Below are positions 1 through 4,818 of a stretch of 5,011 nucleotides of DNA, piece after piece. The notes below the pieces were generated by a model, which was given only the letters and a program-made list of their open reading frames with translations, was not told the origin of the DNA and searched no databases. The translations under genes were made by a program, and so were the position numbers. Source of the DNA: an uncultured Actinomyces sp. (GTDB taxonomy: Bacteria; Actinomycetota; Actinomycetes; Actinomycetales; Actinomycetaceae); contig CAJZDJ010000106.1 of the NCBI GenBank assembly GCA_915063485.1, positions 1 to 5,011 on the forward strand, in the 5' to 3' direction. How positions within the stretch are numbered: the stretch's first letter is position 1; each line of letters begins with the position of its first letter.

Positions 1-81
1 CTACCACAACACCTGGGACTAACCCCTCAACCAACACGTTTTGTCCTATAACCCCGTAAAGGCTCCTCCCCCAGGTTTCAG

Positions 82-393
82 ATGCCCGGAGGCAAGCTAG
101 AAGCCCACGAAAGCCCCCTAGAAGCGGCTTTACGTGAAGTACGTGAGGAAGTGGGCCTGGACCTTAAAAACGAGGCTGTACGGCCCTTAGGAGATTTCAG
201 TGCGCCAGCCTCAAATGAGCCGGGCTTTACGGTGGTTTCCCACGTATTCATCGCCGCTGGGGTCTTTAGCCCCCAACAGGTGCGCCCACACGCCGAAATA
301 GCAGAAGTGGACTGGTTTGACCCCAGCGCCCCCACCACACGACCCCAGGCGCCCTTACAGGCCAAAATATTTGCCGCAGTGGCCCAGCTATAA
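82..393 (+). CDS. Nudix hydrolase, N-terminally truncated or disrupted (possible pseudogene)
   Basis: The 103-residue product begins directly at the Nudix box. Residues 3-25 fit the GX5EX7REUXEEXGU signature exactly (GGKLEAHE, then REVREEVGL), so the Mg-binding, diphosphate-hydrolysing loop is intact. The following stretch SAPASNEPGFTVVSHVF resembles a subgroup common in actinobacteria, in which APAANEPG follows the box. The substrate cannot be told. Members normally have 30-40 residues ahead of PGGK that form the first beta strands; these are absent. ATG 82 is the only start codon after an in-frame TAA at 49-51, and it has only a weak AGG (73-75) ahead of it. Yet codons 52-81 read PRKGSSPRFQ, which matches what normally precedes PGGK in this family. 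I therefore suspect a gene broken by a stop codon, with the remainder outside the window. The reading frame and family are clear; functionality is doubtful. Confidence 0.6.
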   Translation: MPGGKLEAHESPLEAALREVREEVGLDLKNEAVRPLGDFSAPASNEPGFTVVSHVFIAAGVFSPQQVRPHAEIAEVDWFDPSAPTTRPQAPLQAKIFAAVAQL

Positions 394-417
394 GCCCAGA
401 TCCACCCATAGCGAGGG

Positions 418-717
418 TTATCCACAATTGCGGGGCAGATGCGTTAGTCACAGCTGGGGAAGCGTTATCCACAGTTGGTGGGTTTTGTGTAAATGGGGCT
501 GTGGATCTGGTGGATAACCCGAAAACTACGCTTTAACAGGAGTTTTCCCCACCTGGGGATATCTATGTGGATAACTCACAGGCATGTAAGTCCACAGAGT
601 TATCCACAACTGTGGAGTAAATACACGGGTGTTATTAGCGCACTACCCACACGTTTCCACCTTTTTAGTGGGGTTATCCACACTATTTATACACAGCCTG
701 TGGATAACTGTGGATTG
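418..717. other. oriC: DnaA-box cluster, probable replication origin (oriC)
   Basis: Six exact TTATCCACA boxes lie in about 290 bases of non-coding DNA: 418-426, 465-473, 600-608 and 674-682 on the plus strand, and 566-574 and 699-707 on the minus strand. One-mismatch boxes are at 509-517 (minus) and 687-695 (plus, TTATACACA). Two-mismatch boxes are at 444-452, 500-508, 611-619 and 709-717. Such density in both orientations is typical of oriC, where DnaA assembles and melts the duplex. No strong AT-rich unwinding element stands out; the best candidates are 683-692 (TATTTATA core) and 521-547, where GAAAACT and AGTTTTC form a 7-bp inverted repeat. Hand-counted GC skew changes sign across the region, which supports an active origin. 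dnaA is not beside it within the window, so a DnaA-titrating locus remains a weaker alternative. Confidence 0.75.
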
Positions 718-846
718 TGGTGGGTGCGTCGTCGTCCAACGCGGGCGCAGCTGCTCTGCGACGCGAGGGTGGCCACGGCTGCCAAAACGGGCCAAACCGG
801 CGCCATAACATGGCGCATGCGTTGCCAGGGACGCGCAGCCTGGTCC
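718..846. repeat. GC-rich non-coding stretch with short inverted and direct repeats
   Basis: This stretch between the DnaA boxes and the ppiA terminator shows no credible gene. It contains a 7-bp perfect inverted repeat, GCGCCAT (800-806) with ATGGCGC (810-816) around a 3-base loop. A smaller hairpin is CGCAG (746-750) with CTGCG (756-760). A tandem direct repeat is GCCAAAACGG (781-790) followed by GCCAAACCGG (791-800). GCGTCG (726-731) and CGACGC (759-764) can also pair. None has a T-tract. They could be structural parts of the origin or binding sites for an origin regulator, but nothing in the sequence decides this. Confidence 0.4.
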
Positions 847-892
847 AAATAAAAAGTGGGGGGTTAGGCGCTTAAAACGCCCAACCCCCCAC
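847..892 (-). terminator. Intrinsic terminator of ppiA
   Basis: Read on the minus strand, a 15-bp stem (856-870 against 878-892, one A-C mismatch) with a 7-base loop is followed by TTTTTATTT (complement of 847-855). It starts 25 bases past the ppiA stop codon. The stem core is a run of six G:C pairs. It should end ppiA transcription before RNA polymerase enters the DnaA-box region. Confidence 0.9.
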
Positions 893-916
893 GTAAGGAA
901 GAGTTAACTTCGGTTA

Positions 917-1438
917 TTACTCGACAATGTCGATGGAGTTGATAACCACGTCCTGTAGAGGACGGTCACGGCCATCGGTGGGAGCAGACTCAATAGCGTC
1001 CACAACCTTGCGTGAATCCTCATCCACTACCTTGCCGAAAATGGTGTGCTTACCCTGCAGCCAAGGGGTTGCCACAGTGGTGATGAAGAACTGTGAACCG
1101 TTGGTGCCATGACCCATGCGGGTACCAGCGTTGGCCATAGCCAGCAGGTAGGTGTCGGCGAAGGTCAGGGAGTTGTCGATCTCGTCGTCGAAGGTGTAGC
1201 CAGGGCCGCCGGTACCGTTACCTAGCGGGTCACCACCTTGAATCATGAAATCTTTAATTACGCGGTGGAAGGTGACGCCGTCGTAAAGAGGACGCTGGGT
1301 CTCTTCACCGGTGGCCGGGTCGATCCAGGCGCGCTTACCGGTGGCCAGCTCCACGAAGTTGGTGACGGTAATCGGAGCCTTGTCCTCAAACAGCTCCAGG
1401 CGGATATCGCCGAGATTAGTGTGCATAATTGCTTCCAT
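917..1438 (-). CDS. ppiA: Peptidyl-prolyl cis-trans isomerase, cyclophilin type
   Basis: A 173-residue cytoplasmic cyclophilin that catalyses cis-trans isomerisation of Xaa-Pro bonds during protein folding. The active site is complete: FHRVIKDFMIQGGD carries the catalytic Arg (about residue 59), Phe 64, Met 65 and Gln 67. MANAG (about 101-105), SQFFITT (115-121), Trp 126 in PWLQGKHTIFG and His 131 follow in the order of human CypA. An insert around residues 35-54 (KRAWIDPATGEETQRPLY) is typical of actinobacterial PpiA. There is no signal peptide. I chose ATG 1438 because GGGAG (1448-1452, minus strand) lies 9 bases ahead. The frame extends to a TTG at 1456, which would place that ribosome site inside the gene; the ATG at 1426 is another option. 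The gene is divergent from the small membrane-protein gene and ends in its own terminator, so it is probably monocistronic. It is transcribed towards the putative origin, hence probably head-on to replication. Confidence 0.95.
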   Translation of the reverse strand: MEAIMHTNLGDIRLELFEDKAPITVTNFVELATGKRAWIDPATGEETQRPLYDGVTFHRVIKDFMIQGGDPLGNGTGGPGYTFDDEIDNSLTFADTYLLAMANAGTRMGHGTNGSQFFITTVATPWLQGKHTIFGKVVDEDSRKVVDAIESAPTDGRDRPLQDVVINSIDIVE

Positions 1439-1507
1439 AACCTCATACTCCCACAATTTGCTCAGTTGGCGGCGTGGCCTACCCCATGGAAAAGCCCATG
1501 AAAGTTG

Positions 1508-1535
1508 TTGAGATAGTTACGCTGTGACCTAATTT
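1508..1535 (+). promoter_or_regulatory. Possible promoter for the 66-residue membrane protein gene
   Basis: TTGAGA (1508-1513) and TAATTT (1530-1535), separated by 16 bases, resemble -35 and -10 hexamers of a housekeeping sigma factor in the 196-base gap between divergent genes. Matches of this quality occur by chance, and a start closer to the gene, near the palindrome at 1603-1612, is equally possible. Confidence 0.25.
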
Positions 1536-1602
1536 TTCTTGTGGCGCAGCTTTTCAGGCCGGTTCGAATGGAATGAGAGCCAAAACAGTGACATCATTGG
1601 AT

Positions 1603-1612
1603 GTAACGTTAC
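1603..1612. promoter_or_regulatory. 10-bp palindrome GTAACGTTAC, possible operator
   Basis: A perfect 10-base palindrome ends 22 bases before the start codon of the 66-residue protein. It contains TAACGT, which fits an actinobacterial -10 (TANNNT). A repressor site overlapping the promoter is a reasonable reading, but the regulator is unknown. Confidence 0.3.
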
Positions 1613-1634
1613 TTACTTCTTTGAGGGAGTCATC

Positions 1635-1835
1635 ATGTCTTGCCACAAACACGAATCGATCAAGAGCTGCAGCTTCTTCAAGGGCCTAGGTGTGGCCTCC
1701 CTAGTGGCTGCCGCTGCCGGTGCTGCTTTTGTGCTGTACAAGCGCAGCCAGCCGGTTGAGGACCCCTGGGCGGAGGAGTACTGGTCTGAGGTTGAGGCTG
1801 AAGACGAGGACGAGGAAGCCCCGGCTGCTGAGTGA
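1635..1835 (+). CDS. Small single-pass membrane protein, DLW-39-like
   Basis: A 66-residue protein of unknown function. Residues 1-12 carry two cysteines and two histidines (MSCHKHESIKSC). Residues 16-35 form one alanine-rich hydrophobic segment ending in YKR, which predicts a cytoplasmic C-terminus. Residues 42-66 are strongly acidic. The motif EDPWAEEYW after the membrane segment recalls the small DLW-39 proteins encoded near gyrA and ppiA in many actinobacteria, and the position next to ppiA agrees; this is recognition by pattern and location, not proof. The frame is open from 1539, but I start at ATG 1635 because GAGGG (1624-1627 region, with GGGAG just after) provides a good ribosome site about 6-9 bases ahead and the upstream codons look non-coding. 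The gene stands alone, with a terminator directly behind it. Confidence 0.75.
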   Translation: MSCHKHESIKSCSFFKGLGVASLVAAAAGAAFVLYKRSQPVEDPWAEEYWSEVEAEDEDEEAPAAE

Positions 1836-1852
1836 GTTTTCACTACACAAAC

Positions 1853-1884
1853 AACGGTGTCGCCTAAAGCGGCGCCGTTTTTTG
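1853..1884 (+). terminator. Intrinsic terminator after the 66-residue protein gene
   Basis: An 11-bp stem (1853-1863 against 1869-1879, with two G-T wobbles) closes the 5-base loop CTAAA and runs into six T residues (1878-1883). It lies 17 bases past the stop codon and separates this gene from azlC. Confidence 0.9.
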
Positions 1885-1935
1885 TTGCCATTTCACTATC
1901 CGTACAGTCTTTAACACACTGCACAAGCGGCATCT

Positions 1936-2736
1936 ATGCTCAAGGCTATGACTCACTCATTGAGTAGTGTTAGAGATGGTTTGCGTGACAGTACCCCAAT
2001 TTTCCTGGGATATATTCCGCTAGGTATCGCCTTTGGGATCGTATTAGTAACTGCCGGTATCCCCGGCTGGTGGGCACCTATTTTTGCCACGGTGGTTTAT
2101 GCCGGTTCTATGGAATTTTTGCTGGTTTCGCTAATAACCGGCGGGGTGGGGCTAGTTACGGTGGCGCTTAGCGCCCTGTTTGTTAATGGCCGGCATCTGT
2201 TTTACGGCTTGAGTTTCCCGCGCAACGTGCCGCCAGGCAGATTGGCGCGCGCCTACTCCATCTACTCGCTTACCGATGAGGTGTATGCGGTTACTGCCGC
2301 TAAAGACCATTCGCGCATGACTTGGCGCTACCTGCTAACGGTGCAGCTGTGTTCGCACCTGTCTTGGGTGCTGGGGGCCTGCCTGGGGGCGCTCGCTGGC
2401 AGTAGCTTTGGGGGCTTTATTTCGCAGCATACGGATGTGGCCGACTTTGTGCTCACCGCCTTGTTCACGGTGCTGGCAATTGAGGCCTATAAAGCCAATC
2501 CTGACTTAGGCGCGCTAGTGGCGGCGTCGATCTCTGCCGTGGTGACGGTGGCCGTGGGTGGGCGCCTGGCCATGTTTTGTGGGCTGCTTACTTTAAGCCT
2601 GTGTTTAAGTGCCCTGTATTTACGACGACGGCGCTCGCTTAGCGTCACTGCGGCTGGTGGTGGCGGGGCTGATTTAAACCAGGCTGAGGCTAAATCGGGG
2701 AAGTTAAACCATGAACAGCGGGGTAGTGATGAGTGA
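1936..2736 (+). CDS. azlC: Branched-chain amino acid exporter large subunit, AzlC family
   Basis: A 266-residue integral membrane protein of the LIV-E (AzlC/YgaZ) family, which with AzlD exports branched-chain amino acids or analogues. Family landmarks appear in order: GYIPLGIAFG (25-34), VYAGSMEFLLVSL (54-66), VNGRHLFYGLSF (83-94) and SLTDEVYAV (111-119). Hydrophobic segments lie at about 22-40, 46-66, 70-88, 134-156, 168-184, 190-207 and 210-229. E. coli YgaZ is about 245 residues, so only the polar, glycine-rich C-terminal tail (230-266) is extra; it overlaps the azlD start. The start is uncertain: ATG 1936 has only a weak AAGCGG ahead, and ATG 1948 has AAGG too close. The overlap with azlD indicates one operon and coupled translation. 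No Lrp-type regulator gene is present in the window. Exact substrates cannot be read from sequence. Confidence 0.93.
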   Translation: MLKAMTHSLSSVRDGLRDSTPIFLGYIPLGIAFGIVLVTAGIPGWWAPIFATVVYAGSMEFLLVSLITGGVGLVTVALSALFVNGRHLFYGLSFPRNVPPGRLARAYSIYSLTDEVYAVTAAKDHSRMTWRYLLTVQLCSHLSWVLGACLGALAGSSFGGFISQHTDVADFVLTALFTVLAIEAYKANPDLGALVAASISAVVTVAVGGRLAMFCGLLTLSLCLSALYLRRRRSLSVTAAGGGGADLNQAEAKSGKLNHEQRGSDE

Positions 2737-3076
2737 AGCTGTGGTTAGGCAAGCAGTAAGTAACTGGCATGTTTTAGCGGTAGTGGCGGTAGCTGCGGCC
2801 GTCACCTTCGCTCTGCGCTACACCGGGGTTAAGGGGGCCGACCAGGTATCTCACCGGCCACTGATGCAGTTTTTGTCGCGCACTATGCCCCTGGGGGTAA
2901 TGGTGGTGCTGGTGGCTTACACGCTAGGCGATTTAAGCGCAGATTTAGGCCGTAGCGCAGCCTTGGTAGGGGCAGTGGCTATAACTACTGGCTTGCACCT
3001 GTGGCGGGGCAATGTGGCCCTATCTTTGATAGTTGGTACTGCCTCCTATGCGCTGCTAACAGCGCTAGCGACATGA
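2711..3076 (+). CDS. azlD: Branched-chain amino acid exporter small subunit, AzlD family
   Basis: A 121-residue membrane protein, the small partner of AzlC (YgaH/AzlD type). Hydrophobic segments lie at about 20-36, 61-76, 82-96 and 100-119. Family features are TFALRYTGV (32-40), MPLGVMVVLVAYTL (59-72) and HLWRGNVALSLIVGT (96-110) with the Trp-Arg-x-Asn entry into the last helix. It overlaps azlC by 26 bases from ATG 2711, which has GGGGAAG 7 bases ahead. An internal ATG at 2729 with GGGG 5 bases ahead would give the 8-base overlap ATGAGTGA and a 115-residue protein of equally normal size. Either way translation is coupled to azlC and the two subunits should form one membrane complex. Confidence 0.92.
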   Translation: MNSGVVMSEAVVRQAVSNWHVLAVVAVAAAVTFALRYTGVKGADQVSHRPLMQFLSRTMPLGVMVVLVAYTLGDLSADLGRSAALVGAVAITTGLHLWRGNVALSLIVGTASYALLTALAT

Positions 3077-3079
3077 ACA

Positions 3080-3110
3080 GCGCCTTAGCCCAAATGTTGG
3101 GCTAAGGCGC
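3080..3110. terminator. Perfect 14-bp hairpin between convergent azlD and crgA
   Basis: GCGCCTTAGCCCAA (3080-3093) and its exact complement (3097-3110) flank a 3-base loop, starting 4 bases after the azlD stop. Neither side has a T-tract. As a hairpin it reads the same on both strands, so it could slow or end transcription of azlD from the left and crgA read-through from the right. T-poor hairpin terminators are known in actinobacteria, but activity here is inferred. Confidence 0.65.
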
Positions 3111-3136
3111 TAAGGCTGCTTGGTGTGGGCCAGAAA

Positions 3137-3160
3137 ACAGTTTCAGGTTTTTATGCCTGA
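3137..3160 (-). terminator. Weak candidate terminator of crgA
   Basis: On the minus strand, TCAGG (complement of 3156-3160) and CCTGA (complement of 3143-3147) form a 5-bp stem with an A-rich 8-base loop, followed shortly by TTTT. It sits just after the crgA stop at 3171. The stem is short, so the 3080-3110 hairpin beyond it may be the real stop. Confidence 0.25.
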
Positions 3161-3170
3161 CCCAGTGGTT

Positions 3171-3809
3171 TTACTTCCAGCGCAAGATTCCGATGAACCC
3201 GGCCAGCATGAGTACGAAACCAACGTATACGTTGCCGTTGGCTAGCCAGTCAGCCGGGTGGGCTTTAATGAACCACGGTACCGGGTATTCGCCGCCGGTC
3301 ATGTAGGAAACTACCACCCAGGCTAGGCCCAGGCACATGATGGTGCACATGGTGGGGGCATACCAGGCGGGACTGGAGATGTTCTTAACCTTGTGTGGGG
3401 TACGTGAAGCCTTACGGCGCTCTAGTTCCTTCTTGGCAACCTTGGCTTTGAGTGAGTCAGAAGACTTAGAGTCCAGCTGTAGGGTCTTACGGTCAGCCTT
3501 GCGGGCCTTCTTAGTTAGGGCCTTTTCACGCTCAGCGTTCTTGGCTGACTTCTTCTTGCCCGCAGACTTCTTGGAGTCGTCAGAATCCTTAGCAGAGTCC
3601 TTAGTAGATTCCTTGGACTTCTTGGAGGATTTCTTAGCGGAGCGCTTCTTGTCAGAGCCCTTATCTGAGTCTTTTTCTAAGTCTTTGGTTGACTTCTTAG
3701 CGGAGTCCTTGGTGGCACTGGTAGTGGCGGACTCGTCCTTATCCTCGTCCTTGCGGGCTAGATCTTTGGAGCCATTTTTCGACACAGGATTCTCCGGTTC
3801 GTTTCTCAT
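3171..3809 (-). CDS. crgA: Cell division protein CrgA with long charged N-terminal extension
   Basis: CrgA is a small septal membrane protein of Actinomycetota that binds FtsZ and peptidoglycan synthesis proteins during division. The core is residues 135-212: SRTPHKVKNISSPAWYAPTM matches the start of mycobacterial CrgA (SRTPMKVK). Two membrane segments follow (about 149-170 and 192-209), separated by PVPWFIKAHPADWLANGN, and the protein ends in ILRWK like the family's MRW(H/R/K). Usual CrgA is about 80-95 residues; this frame has 212 because residues 1-134 are a low-complexity run of Lys, Ser, Asp, Glu and Ala (KDSAKKS at 34-40, KDSAKDS at 70-76). ATG 3809 has no ribosome site. A GTG at 3785 (residue 9) has GGAGA (3791-3795) 5 bases ahead and would give a protein starting MSKNGSKD, like other CrgA starts, so it may be the true start. 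The gene is divergent from the sortase gene and convergent with azlD. Confidence 0.9.
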   Translation of the reverse strand: MRNEPENPVSKNGSKDLARKDEDKDESATTSATKDSAKKSTKDLEKDSDKGSDKKRSAKKSSKKSKESTKDSAKDSDDSKKSAGKKKSAKNAEREKALTKKARKADRKTLQLDSKSSDSLKAKVAKKELERRKASRTPHKVKNISSPAWYAPTMCTIMCLGLAWVVVSYMTGGEYPVPWFIKAHPADWLANGNVYVGFVLMLAGFIGILRWK

Positions 3810-3894
3810 TTAGTGGAAGTAGAGTACTTTAGTGCTAGCTTACCGCTTAATCTAGGTGAGCAAGACCAGCTCAACAACCCAATGGAGTGCATAC
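3810..3894. promoter_or_regulatory. Divergent promoter region between crgA and the sortase gene
   Basis: This gap must carry the starts for both crgA and the sortase gene. A plausible plus-strand -10 is TAATCT (3848-3853), but no good -35 is visible. On the minus strand TACTCT (complement, about 3821-3826) fits TANNNT and is close enough to ATG 3809 for a leaderless or very short-leader transcript. Neither assignment is firm. Confidence 0.25.
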
Positions 3895-4650
3895 ATGACC
3901 GCGCACGTTACAAGTCAAGCTCGGTCCCGAAAGGTACTGGATGTATTCCTGACTATTATTGGTGAGTTGCTGTTAACTGCCGGGTTGTTGATTGGTTTAT
4001 TCCTGGTGTGGCAGTTGTGGTGGACGTCGATTGACGCCAACGCCAAAGCTGAACAGACCATGACCCAGATCCATAACACCTTGCCCACCTCACCTAAAAA
4101 GGCAGGTAATAAGCACACTGAGGCCCCACCTGTAGAGCCCACAGTGGCTTACGGGCAGCCTATGGGGGTGCTGATTGTGCCCAAGTGGTATGGCATCACC
4201 AATAACAATATGCCTATCTATCAGGGCACCGGCCAGGAGCTGCTGGATCAGGCGGCAGCTGGTCACTACCAAAACACCGCCTACCCGGGCGCTATTGGTA
4301 ACTTCTCGGTGGCCGGTCACCGGCGCACTAACGGTAACTCCTTTAGGCGCATTGATTTACTTAAAGCTGGCGATGAGGTAATCGTTGAAACCGCTACTGC
4401 CTGGTATGTCTATAAAGTGACTGGGCACGAAATTGTGGATCCTTCACAGGTGGATGTGATCGCGCCTGTGCCCAACAACCCCAATGCGCAGCCCACCCAG
4501 CGTTTACTGACTATGACCACCTGCCACTCGGCCACACTAGGGGAGTGGGGTAACGATCAGCGCTGGATTGTGCACGCACAGCTGTCTTACTGGATTCCTC
4601 GCGGTGAGGGTCGCCCTGAATCTGTCCTATCCGATCCTGGCGTTAAGTGA
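3895..4650 (+). CDS. srtE: Class E-type sortase
   Basis: A membrane-anchored cysteine transpeptidase that would attach surface proteins to the cell wall through a C-terminal sorting signal; class E enzymes of actinobacteria usually recognise LAXTG-like signals. From ATG 3895 the product has 251 residues: one hydrophobic anchor at about 17-44 (VLDVFLTIIG to FLVWQLWW), a polar Pro/Lys/Thr linker to about 85, then the sortase barrel. The catalytic triad is visible: His 142 in SVAGHRRTNG, Cys 210 in LLTMTTCHS, and Arg 223 in NDQRWIVHA. The frame opens at GTG 3856, but only ATG 3895 has a good ribosome site (GGAG at 3884-3887, 7 bases ahead). Neighbouring crgA on the other side and the small membrane gene just downstream are the usual setting for srtE in actinobacteria. 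No substrate with a sorting motif is encoded in the window. Confidence 0.93.
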   Translation: MTAHVTSQARSRKVLDVFLTIIGELLLTAGLLIGLFLVWQLWWTSIDANAKAEQTMTQIHNTLPTSPKKAGNKHTEAPPVEPTVAYGQPMGVLIVPKWYGITNNNMPIYQGTGQELLDQAAAGHYQNTAYPGAIGNFSVAGHRRTNGNSFRRIDLLKAGDEVIVETATAWYVYKVTGHEIVDPSQVDVIAPVPNNPNAQPTQRLLTMTTCHSATLGEWGNDQRWIVHAQLSYWIPRGEGRPESVLSDPGVK

Positions 4651-4656
4651 GGCAAC

Positions 4657-4818
4657 ATGTACGGGTTTATTTTCCGCCACCTACCCGGCCCTAAGTGGCT
4701 GAAGGTAATTGAATCGCTAGTACTGATTTTGGCCGTAGTGTTTGTGTTGTTTGAATGGGTGTTCCCGCTGGTAAATACCTACATTGTGGGTAACACTGCA
4801 GAAGTTTCTAACGGTTAA
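4657..4818 (+). CDS. Small membrane protein encoded next to sortase, 53 residues
   Basis: A 53-codon gene starts 6 bases after the sortase stop. Its ribosome site GAGG (4649-4652) overlaps that stop codon, so translation is probably coupled. The product begins MYGFIFRHLPGPKWLKVIES, then has one hydrophobic segment at about 18-40 with an FEWVFPLV stretch, and a short polar end. From memory, actinobacterial sortase loci often carry a tiny protein with the same start pattern (MY..(L/I)FRHLPGP) and a VFPWV-like stretch after the membrane helix; I know no assigned function. N-terminal basic residues before the helix suggest a cytoplasmic N-terminus. A role with the sortase or in the cell envelope is inferred only from position. 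Confidence 0.8.
   Translation: MYGFIFRHLPGPKWLKVIESLVLILAVVFVLFEWVFPLVNTYIVGNTAEVSNG

Noticed and set aside
78..425. Minus-strand open frame opposite the Nudix gene
   Set aside because: The plus strand has an exact Nudix signature in frame; the antisense product has no recognisable domain and would start inside a DnaA box.
418..717. Reading the repeated TTATCCACA units as a CRISPR array or plasmid iterons
   Set aside because: The units are 9-mers in both orientations with irregular spacing and match the DnaA consensus; there are no uniform spacers, cas genes or rep gene.
493..852. Plus-strand open frame of 119 codons across the DnaA-box region
   Set aside because: It is made of translated DnaA boxes and GC-rich repeats (many Trp and His), has no ribosome site, and ends inside the arm of the ppiA terminator region. 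It resembles no protein family.
1539..1634. Extended N-terminus of the 66-residue membrane protein
   Set aside because: The added codons precede a good ribosome site for ATG 1635, run through the putative operator palindrome, and would put polar sequence ahead of the Cys/His tip without support.
3337..3813. Plus-strand open frame of 158 codons opposite crgA
   Set aside because: The long Ser/Leu/Asp/Phe run is the mirror of the low-complexity Lys/Ser/Asp codons of crgA, whose membrane core is clearly recognisable on the other strand.
3856..3894. GTG start of the sortase, 13 codons upstream
   Set aside because: It has no ribosome site, while ATG 3895 has GGAG at proper spacing; the extra residues add no signal or domain.
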